Source of the DNA: Rhodosorus marinus
Lineage: Eukaryota; Rhodophyta; Stylonematophyceae; Stylonematales; Stylonemataceae
Assembly (NCBI GenBank): GCA_029953675.1
Contig: JAMWBK010000008.1
Coordinates: forward strand, 186,001 to 250,000
Direction: 5' to 3'
Length of the DNA: 64,000 nt
Shown here: positions 9,196 to 18,498 of the stretch, one piece after another
Position numbering within the stretch: position 1 is the first letter of the stretch
Layout of the letters: every line of letters begins with the position of its first letter
The notes under the pieces: generated by a model
What the model was told of the DNA's origin: nothing
Seen by the model: the letters and a program-made list of their open reading frames with translations, nothing else
Database searches by the model: none
Program-made: the position numbers and the translations under genes

Positions 9196-12100
9196 ATGGA
9201 TCTACAGTCTTATGTCCTGAAGGAGGGCGGAGACTGGGGCATTTTTTGGCGTACGCGTTTTCGGAGTTGGCTCCGGCGGTGGATTTCTTTGGAAGGAGGC
9301 TGGCTTCCCCTCCGTGGGGGCATTCCCCCAGTCGTCCTTCCTCGTGGAGACCTTCTAGTAGCTGGAACCATTCTCGATTTCATCTTCACGAGCCTGGCTC
9401 GCAACATTCGGGACACAGTCATTTGGGTTTTCCTGCGGGTCATGCCGCGCCTGATTCTGGCCCCCATTCACACATCGGAGGAGCGCAGATGGCGAGTACG
9501 AGACCGACTGGCCCTGTTCTTGAAGGGAGACTTCGAAGCACTACAGCGCAGCTATTTGGCGTCGTCAGCACCATCCGCCCGTCGGACTCGGCATGGCACA
9601 GTGTCGCCCGTGCCGGCTCGAGTACAGAAATTGGTAGCAGTGGGCGATTTAAGTCGAGCGGCGCGGGTTTTGGAGGGCCAGGCGCCTGTCCTCCCCTACG
9701 ATGATAGTCTCTTCCAGACGGTGTCGTCTTTGTTCCCTGAGTCCGACGTGGATTTGTCCCCTGAATTCGAGGTATTCTTGGACCGTCCGGAGTTGGCCAG
9801 GTTTCGCATCGATCTGACCCTCAGTGAGTCTGACCTGGAGGATTTGCTTCGTACCTCGCGTCGGGGACGCTGTCCCGGACCCTCCGGACTAAGAACAGAG
9901 CTATTGCAGGCCCTGAGCCAGCCTGGCAAGAGCGCGCTTCTGAGGATCCTTAACAAGTTGTTCCAGGGCGTATCGGGTGCGTCTGCGCCATGGGAACATC
10001 TCCGGCAGGCACAGCTTTGCTTGCTCACGAAACCTGACCACCAGCCGGCCCACCCGCGTCTCCGGCCGATCGGGATGGTGGAGAGCCTACGGAAGTTAGC
10101 CGGGAGGTGGCTATGCCAGCGCCTTCGCCAGCGCGTCACAGCTTTTATGGCGCCCTTGCAAGTAGGGGTGGGATTCTCTGGGGGTTGTGAACTGATCACC
10201 CATGGGATCGAGCTAGAACGCGCCAGTAGGCCGGAGTGGGGAGTCTTGGTGGTTGATTTCCGGAACGCATTCAACAGCGTGTCGCGGACGCATGCGCTAG
10301 AGGTGCTCCGACGTGTGTTTCCGGAGGCGTGGCCGTTTCTATCGGGTATTTACGGAGGCGAGAGCCTCCCCTACTTGACGCCGGAGGGCACTGTTTTTCA
10401 AGCACATACTGGCGTCCAACAAGGCGACCCTTGCGGACCTCTTCTTCATGCCTGTGCCCTACAGCTCGTACTTTTACGTCTTTCGACTGAGGTCTCGGAT
10501 CTTCGAATCTGCGCGTACCACGATGACGTAACATTGCTGGGCACCCCTGACACCCTGGCTAGGGGACTGACCGCGACCGAAGCGATTGCACGTCGCCTCG
10601 GTTTGACTGTGGAAACAGAAAAATGTCGCTTTCTCCCCCCGAGGGACGTGTCGCTGAACTCTCTGCCACCCACTCTGCGACTAATCAGCGAACGTGAAGG
10701 GTTCGAACACCACGGCGTCGGATTGGGGACTGACAACTTTGTCCAAGCATCCTGCGAGCGAGTTTTGGCACGGCACAAGCAACTCACCGACGCCATTGAG
10801 CACCTACCCGACAGCATGCTGCAATCGGCCTGCTTGCTTTCCCGCTTTTGTGCCGGTCCCAGACTCAACTACTGGTTGCGCAGCCTGCCTCCAGCTTGGG
10901 GCTCGTGGATCGCGGCTAAAGCCGACGAGATGACCCTGCAACACTGGGGAACGCTCTTGGATGAGCCCCTCGATCTTGAAGCTGCTCCCGACAGGGACTT
11001 TATCCGTGCACAGATCGCTCTACCGTTGCGATTAGGGGGATTCGGCGTCGCAGACCGTGGGCTGGTATGCTCGCCAGCGGCGGTTGCCTCCTGGGCTACC
11101 GCGCTGCGAACGTTGGTGACCTTCCAGATGCGAAGTGCCTACCTCTTGGCTCGAGCTTTGACCAACGAGGATCCAGTGAGCCTGCCGCCCTCGCTTTTGA
11201 CAATTTATGATGGTCTTCAACACGCGTTCAGGAGGTGCAACGCCGTGCCGGACGCAAATCGGTCCCGCTTTCGTTCCTGGAGGGAGCTGTTATGGGGACG
11301 AGCTGAAGCGATTGAGGATTCTCCCCTCGACCGAGTTCTTGCCGATGACGGAGAGGCTAGCCCCGGGTCCCCTGTTGCATACTACCCGGGTTTGAGCCGA
11401 TTGTGGAGCCCCCGCACTGATGTGATTCAACATAGCCTCACCTGGGGCCAACACAGTGCCGCTCACACAGTCATGCTCAATTCTCCTCTCACGCCGCCTA
11501 CCACTGCCGCTCGTCTCCGCGCCATGGGAGGCCACCTCTCGCACTTGTGGTTAACCACTCTACCGTCGTCATTGAGTCATCGTCTCGATGCTTTCCAGTT
11601 CCGTTCTGCCGCACGGATCTATCTCGGTTTGCCACAGGCTCCGTGGCACTCTAATCGGCCGTCTTTCTGTCAGGGATGTGAGAGCCGGATTGACGCTTGT
11701 GGCTACCACTTCCTGGGTTCCTGCGGACTGTTGCGAGGTCTCCGTACGAGGCGTCACACTCGCCTCAAGTACATCCTCAGCGAACTTTTGACTCGGATAG
11801 GGCATACGGTTGAGGTTGAGTCGGAACTGCCCAGATCAATCTCGGACTCTGCACCGCCCCGTTGTATAGCCGATCTCCTCGTCTCCGACGCTGCTGCCAG
11901 ACGCTCAACATATGTGGACCTTGCGATTACCTGCCCCGTGGCCAGCGCCCACCTCACCGCAGCCGCCCGCCGCCGGGGGGCCGCGGCTTCAGCCCTTCGA
12001 AGAGTTAAGGAACGACGGTATGCTGAGAGCATGGCCAGTCTGCCTTGCGCTGAGGGTCGCTCTCACCGGTTCCAGCCATTCATTGTGGAAAGCTTTGGTC

Positions 12101-12273
12101 ACGTGGATAAGTCGGGTTTAGAGTGGTTGCGGAAATGTTTTGCTGAGCATCCTACTGAATATTTGGCGCTCTTGAGGCGTTTAAGTGTCTCCCTTTGGCG
12201 ATATTCCAGGGACATGCTTTCCGAGGCGCGCCATCGGCGCCTGGGGTTGCATACTTCCCTCCCTAGTTATTAG
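9196..12273 (+). CDS. RLE-A ORF2: reverse transcriptase plus restriction-like endonuclease
   Basis: A 1025-residue polyprotein with ATG at 9196. Residues 1-130 are a hydrophobic and basic N-terminus. A conserved pre-RT helix (RVQKLVAVGDLSRAARVL) precedes the finger motif GRCPGPSGL. RT motifs follow: RPIGMVESLRKL, VVDFRNAFNSVSR (motif A aspartate), GVQQGDPCGPLLHA (motif B) and YHDDVTLLG (motif C, HDD rather than the usual ADD). The thumb contains LNYWLRSLP and ALPLRLGGFGV. Near residue 830 a knuckle has the form C-x2-C-x9-H-x4-C, then the nuclease ADLLVSD...YVDLAI (D-x14-D) and FQPFIVESFG. It would nick target DNA and prime cDNA synthesis there. All catalytic positions seem present and no stop interrupts the frame. 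Confidence 0.88.
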   Translation: MDLQSYVLKEGGDWGIFWRTRFRSWLRRWISLEGGWLPLRGGIPPVVLPRGDLLVAGTILDFIFTSLARNIRDTVIWVFLRVMPRLILAPIHTSEERRWRVRDRLALFLKGDFEALQRSYLASSAPSARRTRHGTVSPVPARVQKLVAVGDLSRAARVLEGQAPVLPYDDSLFQTVSSLFPESDVDLSPEFEVFLDRPELARFRIDLTLSESDLEDLLRTSRRGRCPGPSGLRTELLQALSQPGKSALLRILNKLFQGVSGASAPWEHLRQAQLCLLTKPDHQPAHPRLRPIGMVESLRKLAGRWLCQRLRQRVTAFMAPLQVGVGFSGGCELITHGIELERASRPEWGVLVVDFRNAFNSVSRTHALEVLRRVFPEAWPFLSGIYGGESLPYLTPEGTVFQAHTGVQQGDPCGPLLHACALQLVLLRLSTEVSDLRICAYHDDVTLLGTPDTLARGLTATEAIARRLGLTVETEKCRFLPPRDVSLNSLPPTLRLISEREGFEHHGVGLGTDNFVQASCERVLARHKQLTDAIEHLPDSMLQSACLLSRFCAGPRLNYWLRSLPPAWGSWIAAKADEMTLQHWGTLLDEPLDLEAAPDRDFIRAQIALPLRLGGFGVADRGLVCSPAAVASWATALRTLVTFQMRSAYLLARALTNEDPVSLPPSLLTIYDGLQHAFRRCNAVPDANRSRFRSWRELLWGRAEAIEDSPLDRVLADDGEASPGSPVAYYPGLSRLWSPRTDVIQHSLTWGQHSAAHTVMLNSPLTPPTTAARLRAMGGHLSHLWLTTLPSSLSHRLDAFQFRSAARIYLGLPQAPWHSNRPSFCQGCESRIDACGYHFLGSCGLLRGLRTRRHTRLKYILSELLTRIGHTVEVESELPRSISDSAPPRCIADLLVSDAAARRSTYVDLAITCPVASAHLTAAARRRGAAASALRRVKERRYAESMASLPCAEGRSHRFQPFIVESFGHVDKSGLEWLRKCFAEHPTEYLALLRRLSVSLWRYSRDMLSEARHRRLGLHTSLPSY

Positions 12274-12321
12274 TTCATCTTCACGCCTTGCGTAGCGCTT
12301 CAGGCTATGCTAGTAAAGTCC

Positions 12322-12332
12322 AGCTAAAGCAT
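12322..12332. repeat. Right target-site duplication of RLE-A copy A1
   Basis: AGCTAAAGCAT, identical to 7461-7471, directly after the 3' end AAAGTCC of the element. Confidence 0.9.
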
Positions 12333-12388
12333 CGTTTATTTACTTTGTTAGATACACGAAATGTTTACTTGATCTTTCAACGCCAAGT

Positions 12389-12994
12389 TTAGTTCTTGGC
12401 AATGCACGGCATAGACATGGAACATACTGTATTTTCCCCACTCGATACGGGACAATCTTTGTAGGGCTGGATAAGACTTGTTCCAACGCCGTTGTCTATA
12501 GAAACTCCCGTGACCAAGCAAATATCATTAGCAAATGAAGAAAGGACAATATTACTGGGTCCAACAGTCAGGGAACCGGATGGTAGATTGAAGCAGCAGT
12601 CGTATGGAATACACTGGTAAGGGAGAAATAAAGAGTCAGATGGGTCGCTCTCCACAATTTGCCACTTATCAGAATCGTCCTTGGGGACCGCATGACAAGG
12701 CCACAGTCCAAAGCTGGCAGACACCACAGGTTGATGCATATCGATGAAGGAGAACGTCAAGCCAGTAGAATTTGTGGTAATCTCCATCCACCCGATTAGT
12801 TTATCCAGACTATTAACTTTCAGGTACAAACTCAAGTATGCGTTGCTGGTTAAAGCCATCTTCGAATTCGACAGCGATTGACTCGACTGGCAATTCAGCG
12901 GACTGAAAATCTTGCATTTCTGGCTCTGGCCATCGCCACCAACGACCAGTAGAATTAATGCGCAACATAGTAGCGCCAGACGAAATGACGACAT
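12389..12994 (-). CDS. Secreted ten-cysteine protein, paralogue 1
   Basis: 201 residues from the ATG at 12994. A hydrophobic signal peptide (LALLCCALILLVVGGDG) is followed by a mature chain of about 175 residues with ten cysteines at positions shared with the gene at 15630-16235: an N-terminal pair, GLWPCHAVP, a cysteine before YDCCFN, then CLV, and three near the C-terminus. Shared non-cysteine blocks are LIGWMEIT, GLTFSF and VGPSNIVLSSF. It is not a family I can name. The pattern suggests an extracellular or wall-associated disulphide-rich domain. A TATA-like element lies about 130 bp upstream. The two paralogues point outwards from a shared 2.6-kb spacer, so an inverted duplication is likely. 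Confidence 0.75.
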   Translation of the reverse strand: MSSFRLALLCCALILLVVGGDGQSQKCKIFSPLNCQSSQSLSNSKMALTSNAYLSLYLKVNSLDKLIGWMEITTNSTGLTFSFIDMHQPVVSASFGLWPCHAVPKDDSDKWQIVESDPSDSLFLPYQCIPYDCCFNLPSGSLTVGPSNIVLSSFANDICLVTGVSIDNGVGTSLIQPYKDCPVSSGENTVCSMSMPCIAKN

Positions 12995-13122
12995 CGGGAC
13001 TCAAGTTCAATCTCAGCTTCTCTGGATCAGAATTAGATATCTTCTCGCGCGTCAAAATGGGTTATAATGCACGGGTTCGGCTCATGTTCGAAACCCACCC
13101 GGTTCTTTCCTCTTCCAATCCG

Positions 13123-13132
13123 TTTATATAAA
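13123..13132 (-). promoter_or_regulatory. Candidate TATA box
   Basis: TTTATATAAA, a palindromic TATA-like sequence about 130 bp upstream of the ATG at 12994. The paralogous gene has TATATAAAG at a similar distance, which supports a conserved core promoter. The transcription start is not known. Confidence 0.5.
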
Positions 13133-13297
13133 CGCCACGAGGTTCAGTGCTGCTTGAACGGAGTCCAAGTATCCGTCTAAGTATCCCTTTGAGGCTTATA
13201 GATTTAGGAAATAAATTGGTCTCGACTATTCGTTCTGGCCATAAAATGTCCGTTAAAATTTCTTTGGCAGATTCCGAGCATTCCTAAAAGCAACGAC

Positions 13298-13331
13298 TAT
13301 CAGGCACTGTTGAACGCAACAGTGCTTGATA
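13298..13331. repeat. Inverted repeat with 15-bp arms
   Basis: Arms TATCAGGCACTGTTG and CAACAGTGCTTGATA pair with one mismatch around a four-base loop AACG. It lies in non-coding sequence upstream of the secreted-protein gene and could form a strong hairpin. Confidence 0.6.
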
Positions 13332-13517
13332 GCGCGACACAAGAAATTGTACCCACGCGAGTATCAATACGGGAAAAAATTATCATCTGGCAACTGAATC
13401 CTGATACCAAAAATAGAAGATCGGGCGAGCGTCCGGCACAAGAGGAATAAAAAATCAATTTTTCCGTATAGTGATATTCCATATAGTGATAATTGAACAT
13501 TTGGTGCCCTATGGAGA

Positions 13518-13638
13518 CATTCTAGCAGCATGCTCGCCGAGGTTCGCCATCGGCAGATGGGTTTGCACGCTTCCCTCCCTAGTTCTTACTTCCTTTTCAA
13601 ACGCCTTGCGTATCGCTTCAGCCTATCTAGTCAAGTCC
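13518..13638 (+). mobile_element. RLE-A 3'-terminal fragment
   Basis: Matches the last codons and 3' untranslated region of RLE-A: TCTAGCAGCATGCT, a GCCATCGGC segment, CTTCCCTCCCTAGTT, then GCGTATCGCTTCAGCC and a final CAAGTCC. It is diverged from A1 by several substitutions, so it is an older 5'-truncated insertion. A run of nine A residues follows the end. Confidence 0.75.
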
Positions 13639-13978
13639 TAAAAAAAAATGATCGAGCGCCTGCCTGTTGTCATCGAGCAACCCCAAACGCGTGAGCATCT
13701 TCACCAAATAGAAAGTGAAAAAAAATAAAAATATATATATATATATGAACTGTAGGAATGTGCTTGTATTGGCATTCGCTTGTTGACAGATGACAAGCCT
13801 ACTGTGAGGTGCGTGGGGTTTGGTGTGGGGGGTCCCGCCGGGAGGTCCTGATGGGTCAGACTCAACAGTGTGCATATTTTATGAGAAAGCTATTTGCTTC
13901 TTAAGACCCTTACCGAATTTGTCAAGAGTTCGAGACTCTCTCTGGTCACACTTCTCAAGGTGCTTATGCTTCGGCACC

Positions 13979-14070
13979 AGCACATCGCAGGGTTTTGTTA
14001 TTTATAGCACATCGCAGTGTTTTGTTATTTATAGCACATCGCCAGCGTTTTGCTGTTTATAGCAAATCGC
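13979..14070. repeat. 27-bp tandem repeat, three units and a part
   Basis: Units of 27, 27 and 28 bp beginning AGCACATCGC and ending in TTTAT, followed by a partial fourth (AGCAAATCGC). Units adjoin without unique spacers, so it is a minisatellite and not a CRISPR array. Confidence 0.8.
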
Positions 14071-14213
14071 TTGGTTGTAGAACGGGGTTCTGCAAGGTTT
14101 GGGTCAGTTTATTCAGAGCGAGGTCTTCGGACGATTTCCAAATTTGTTCAAGAATACACATCCCAAATTCAAAATGAGGATTTTTTTCGGAGGTGCAAAC
14201 ACATTAATAAGCA

Positions 14214-14599
14214 GCGCCGTCCCAGCGCTGATTATGGTAGACCTAATGAGGTGTTGAAAACAAAAAAGCGGAGCGGACAATAGATTGATTGATTGAATGA
14301 TTTATTATTAGCCGGGAACAATAGGGGCTCTCAAATAGTTACACTGGCAGAGAATAACCCCACTCATATCAAACGCCGTCCTCTCCGCTGTACTCTTGCA
14401 GTCCCGGCGCCGTCCCAGCGCTGATGATGGTAGACCTAATGAGGTGTTGAAAACAAAAAAGCGGAGCGGAGAATCGATTGATTGATTGAATGATTTATTA
14501 TTAGCCGGGAACAATAGGGGCTCTCAAAAAGTTACAATGGCCGAGAATAATCCCACTCATATCAAACGCCGTCCTCTCTTCTGTGCTCTTGCAGTACCG
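14214..14599. repeat. 193-bp tandem duplication
   Basis: Two adjoining copies, 14214-14406 and 14407-14599, each starting GCGCCGTCCCAGCGCTGAT and running through an ATTGATTGATTGAATGATTT stretch to GTACCGG or GTCCCGG. They differ by scattered substitutions (for example GGACAATAG against GGAGAATCG), so the duplication is not brand new. No coding potential is evident; origin from a short interspersed element is possible. Confidence 0.8.
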
Positions 14600-15489
14600 G
14601 CCATGTTCACAGAACCAAAAATTTGGAGTAGGAAAAAAAATTATAAAATTTCCGCTAAACTCTTTCTCCAAATTAGAACATTCTGAAAAGCCATAAAATT
14701 GTGTCGGTCAGCCTTAGCGCTGGTGCTTACGCTAGTGAGCTGCATTCACCCTTCAAAACTTCTCGCAATAGCGTAATAGCTGCGCTTTGATGTTGAACCA
14801 TTCAATCAGATGTTCGAGGCGCCAAGACCTTCATGAGTCCCTAGATATGTTTTTTCCCTATCGGGGGATGTGGGTTTTTCATTCTCCGATTAAGACAATC
14901 TCATTCAACTTCAGTTTCCATATGGGCCTATAGCTTCTTAAGACCACCCCCAGGACCCTTTACCAAATGTTCAATCACTAAATGGAACAATAAATTTTAT
15001 AAAAAAAATATAATTTTTTATATTCCTCCTATGCCCGAACACATGCACCATCTTCTATTTTTGGTATCGGCATTCAGTTGCGAGATAATAAGCCTACCCT
15101 GAGGTATGTAGGGGGGAGAGCAGTGGTCAAGGAGGTCGATTTATTGACGTGTCAGGCGTAACCGCAAGATTTGCTGGGCAGCTGCACCTAGCTTTGCAGA
15201 GGGTCGAGCTTGAACCCCGAGGCTGATAGTCCACAATTTCTGGGGACGGCTTGTGACGAGTCGATTGAAACTCTCAAGCAGAAGTACAAATCTATAGAAT
15301 CGGAATCACACGTTCATGTTCCCGGCAAAATTTAGGGACTGCGAGGCTCATGATTTGGATAGGTGAGTCTGAATGCACAGTTGCGGGTTTCTCGAACGAA
15401 CGAATGGTTCGTTTGCGGGTTTCTGGGGTAACTGTGCTATGACTAGGATATGCGAATCTTAACGCACTGCAAGAGCGCATGATTACGAC
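14600..15489. other. Intergenic spacer between the paralogous secreted-protein genes
   Basis: AT-rich sequence without recognisable genes. It contains a short RLE-B terminal scrap (15158-15195) and ends at a TATA-like element. Confidence 0.5.
15158..15195 (-). mobile_element. RLE-B 3'-terminal scrap
   Basis: GCGTAACCGCAAGATTTGC followed by TGGGCAGCTGC resembles the RLE-B 3' end at 2682-2715 (GTAACCGTAAGCTTTACTGG, GCAGCTGC). Only about 38 bp can be aligned by eye. Confidence 0.55.
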
Positions 15490-15498
15490 TATATAAAG
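15490..15498 (+). promoter_or_regulatory. Candidate TATA box
   Basis: TATATAAAG, 132 bp before the ATG at 15630 and at about the same distance as the TATA-like site of the inverted paralogue. Confidence 0.55.
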
Positions 15499-15629
15499 AG
15501 TGGAAGAACGTGGTTCTCTGCATTGGCCACGGCGCAGTGTAGGCAAGTTGCATATTTGTGAATATTGCAAGAAATAGAGGTGAATAGAGCCAGTGAGTTT
15601 TTTGGGGGAGAAATTTGCAAGTCGACAAG

Positions 15630-16235
15630 ATGCAGACGAGATGGTTTCGTTTGATGTTCGCGAGTTGTGCGGTACTGCTTTCGCTGGTCGTTGGGGGACG
15701 TGGGGCGAATTGCAAGTATTCGTCCCCCTTAAATTGTTACACGAGCCAAGAAAACAGCAATTCGAAAGCGAGCATGGAATCGCTTAGCTACATGCTTACA
15801 AAGCAAGGAAGTAGCAATTTGCTCGGGTGGATGGGTATTACCCCAACTGCAAAAGGGCTGACGATCGATTTCTCGAGCATGTCAGGGGCGGTTTCTGTGG
15901 TGAAGGTTGGACTTTGGCCTTGCCACGCGATACCCGAGGAGAGCGGAATGTTCTACCAGATTTTTCGGACACCAGACACTAGTGATCCTTCCTCTGCTCA
16001 AGTCTCCCTCGACTGGGAGTGCGCACCTTTCGACTGCTGCTTTAACATGGCAGATGGTCAGATCACTATCGGACCCACTAATATGGTCTTGGCATCATGG
16101 TCCGCGAATGCATGTCTCGTTTCACAAGTCAAGATCGACATCAACGGCAAAGCCGAAAGGGTTGTCCCTTCGAACTGTGATTTAGTTAATGGCTATGCTG
16201 TATGTAAGGTCGCTTTTAAATGCGCTGCCAACTGA
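15630..16235 (+). CDS. Secreted ten-cysteine protein, paralogue 2
   Basis: 201 residues, exactly the length of its paralogue at 12389-12994, from the ATG at 15630 (MQTRWFRLMFASCAVLLSLV signal peptide, probable cleavage near GGRGA). The mature part keeps ten cysteines: NCKY, LNC, GLWPCHAIP, WEC, FDCCFN, ACLV, SNC, AVC and a final KC. Shared blocks include LLGWMGIT, GLTIDF, ITIGPTNMVLASW and VKIDI. Overall identity to paralogue 1 looks moderate (about one third to two fifths by eye), so the duplication is old although the gene structure is kept. The function is unknown; an extracellular, disulphide-stabilised role is inferred from the leader and cysteines. Confidence 0.75.
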   Translation: MQTRWFRLMFASCAVLLSLVVGGRGANCKYSSPLNCYTSQENSNSKASMESLSYMLTKQGSSNLLGWMGITPTAKGLTIDFSSMSGAVSVVKVGLWPCHAIPEESGMFYQIFRTPDTSDPSSAQVSLDWECAPFDCCFNMADGQITIGPTNMVLASWSANACLVSQVKIDINGKAERVVPSNCDLVNGYAVCKVAFKCAAN

Positions 16236-16712
16236 AATCTCTTCACTTCGCCGTCTTCGAGATTGACTCGACGCTGAGATGAGATGACGTTGCCTATAGC
16301 CCCTGCTGTACTATTTACAACCAAAGTGGTCAAACGATATGACCTGAAAATAAACGAACTACTTTTAGACGTGTTGCGAAATCCGGACTTTTCTACCGCA
16401 GGACCTCGGGTAATTCGATGGGATGCAGGTTGGTACTGGGGTTGAACGAATCTTCCGCGGGAGCAAGGAGGATACGTGGCAAAAGCATTCAAAACAATGG
16501 AAAATCACAAGTCATAAAGAAACAGAGAGCATGGAATACGCAATCGTGGCCTCTCTTGGCAATGCCTACTGCAGTCAAGCACTGGCTCTATTCCTAATAG
16601 GAAAGGTCAGGTTAATCCCTCCGCGGGACCTCATGCCGGGTAGTCCCTGGCCAAACTGCTACATGTTCAACGGGGCTAGCACGTCCCTCGTTCGCCTTCT
16701 TAAAAACCAGTA
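16236..16712. other. Intergenic spacer
   Basis: 3' flank of the secreted-protein gene. Short open frames are present but show no recognisable family. The right end runs into the tandem tail of RLE-A copy A2. Confidence 0.45.
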
Positions 16713-18137
16713 AATACCGGCTTTACTCGCTTTACTGGCTTTGCTGGCTTGATTGGTTTTATTAGTTGGTTTTTACTACGCAAAGCGTGAAAAGGAACTA
16801 AGAACCAGGTAAGGAACCGTGCAAACCCAGGCGCCGATGGCGCGCCTCGGCAGGCATGCTGTTCGAATATCGCCACAGAGAGACACTTAAACGCCGCCAA
16901 AGTTCCAAATATTCAACAGGTGCTCGGGAAAACATTTCCGCAGCCACTCCAAACCCGACTTCTCCACGTGACCAAAGCTTTCCACAATGAAAGGCTGGAA
17001 CCGGGTGGGAGCGACCCTCCGCGCGAGGCAGACTGGCCATGCTCTCAGCATACCGTCGTTCCTTCACTCGGCGAAGGGCCGAAAAAGCAGCTGCTCCCCG
17101 GCGGCGGGCGGCAGCCGCGAGATGGGGGCTTGCCACCGGGCATGTAATCGCGAGGTCTACATATGCTGAGCGTCTGCAGGCAGCATCCGAGACAAGGAGA
17201 TCTGTGATACAGCGGGACGGTGCCGTGTCCGAGATCGATCTAGACAGTTCCGATTCTACCTCAACTGTATGCCCAACCCGAGTCAAACATTCGCTGAGAA
17301 TGTACTTGAAGCGAGTGTGACGACTCGTACGAAGACCTCTCAGCAGCCCACATGAACCTAAGAAGTGGTAACCACAAGCATCGATCCGACTCTCATATCC
17401 CTGACAGAAAGATGGCCGATTAAAGTGCCACGGAGCTTGTGACAAACCCAGATAGATCAACGAATTGTTTAATCGGAGACTGAGAGAAAAAACCCCGAGG
17501 GGAAAACAGACAAAGCGCCGCGTAGGTCGCGCCTCTCCAATAGCAACGCAGCGTTCATACGCCACAATAAGAAACTCAAGCGAGCAAACAAAGATTGATC
17601 CGTGCAGCAGAGCGGAACTGAAAGGCATCGAGACGGTGACCCAGTGATGAAGGCAACGTGGTTAGCCACAAGTGGGAAAGGTTGCGTCCCATGCCTTGGA
17701 GGCGAGCGGCGGTGGTAGACGGTGTGAGGGGATAGTTGAGCAAGATTGCGTGAGCGGCACTGTGTTGGCCCCAGGTGAGGCTATGTTGAATCACGTCAGT
17801 GCGCGAGCTCCACAATCGGCTCAGACCCGGGTAGTCGGCAACCGGTGACCCGGGCGTAGCTTCCCCCTCGTCGGCGAGTACTCTGTCGATGGGAGAGTCC
17901 TCGATCGCCTCAGTTCGTCCCCGCAAGAGCTCCTTCCAGGAGGGAAATCGGAATCGGCTCTCGTCCGGTATGGCGTTGCACTTACTGAACGCCTGTTGCA
18001 AGGCATCATAGATACTCAAAAGCGGTGGCGGAAGGGTCACGGTGTGTTCCCTAGTCGGTGCTCTAGCCCAAAGGCAAGCACTTCGAATCCGAAAACTCAC
18101 CAAGTTGCGAAGCGCGATAGCCCACGGGCGAACGCCG
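16713..18137 (-). mobile_element. RLE-A 3' half, diverged copy A2
   Basis: Minus-strand frames (18103 to 16798) match the ORF2 region from the connection domain to the end: RSACLWARAPT, YPGLSRLWSSRTDVIQHSL, a knuckle CQGYESRIDACGYHF (second knuckle cysteine replaced by tyrosine), nuclease CITDLLVSDAACRRS and YVDLAITCP. The 3' end has several AGTAAAGCC-type units in place of the AAAGTCC end. It is older than A5-A7. An RLE-C fragment is nested inside it, and its 5' end meets copy A3 head to head at about 18137 over a TGG microhomology. Confidence 0.8.
17459..17596 (-). mobile_element. RLE-C 3' fragment nested in A2
   Basis: This 138-bp stretch interrupts the homology of A2 to other RLE-A copies. 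On the minus strand it reads RLSFLLWRMNAALLLERRDL, the C-terminal signature of RLE-C, then a 3' tail CCCCTCGGGGTTTTTTCTCT and GTCTCCGATTAAACAATTCG. The interrupted A2 sequence repeats GATC on both sides (17455-17458 and 17597-17600), consistent with a short target-site duplication. Confidence 0.8.
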
Positions 18138-18168
18138 CTGGAGCGGTTCCGTCTAACGTCACCTGCGC

Positions 18169-18468
18169 ATGGCGGTGTCCAGCTTCTTCGATACGGAGAG
18201 GCGACTTGTGCTGACTTCGCGCTACAAGACAGAGCTGCAGCGGTTGGGGATTTTGGAGGGCTCTGCTTCCAGCACCACTTCCAGCGAGAGTGAGGCAGGG
18301 GAGCAGACCGAGGGCATGGCGGTGGAGGACGCCCAGGTTACTTTGCTGAAGCCCGCGGGATCCGTTCCGCGAGCCTCGCGGAGTGGGCGGCTCACGACTT
18401 TGGTGCGGATAGGAGGTAAGAGAGCGAGGACCGACTCCCCCGGGTCTAAGGGGGAGAAGCACGATTAG
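18169..18468 (+). pseudogene. RLE-A copy A3 ORF1 C-terminal remnant
   Basis: The last 99 residues of ORF1 (MAVSSFFDTERRLVLTSRYK to GSKGEKHD), open to the family stop codon but without the RNVRP core or the start. Confidence 0.8.
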
Positions 18469-18498
18469 CGCTCCAGGCACGGCTGCGAGGTCGCCGCC

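Larger units (their letters stand above)
7472..12321 (+). mobile_element. RLE-A non-LTR retrotransposon, full-length copy A1
   Basis: A 4.85-kb element flanked by a perfect 11-bp target-site duplication, with no terminal repeats, two long open reading frames (7746-9164 and 9196-12273) 31 bases apart, a 5' leader of about 270 bases and a short 3' untranslated region ending GCTATGCTAGTAAAGTCC. This layout, with target-primed-type duplication and a C-terminal restriction-like endonuclease, is that of a non-LTR retrotransposon. It is the only copy in the window with both frames free of stops and frameshifts, so it may be recent. It sits 57 bp beyond the stop codon of the secreted-protein gene at 12389-12994. 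Confidence 0.9.

Noticed and set aside
13979-14070. CRISPR-like array
   Set aside because: The units adjoin with no unique spacers and the context is eukaryotic; it is a small tandem repeat.
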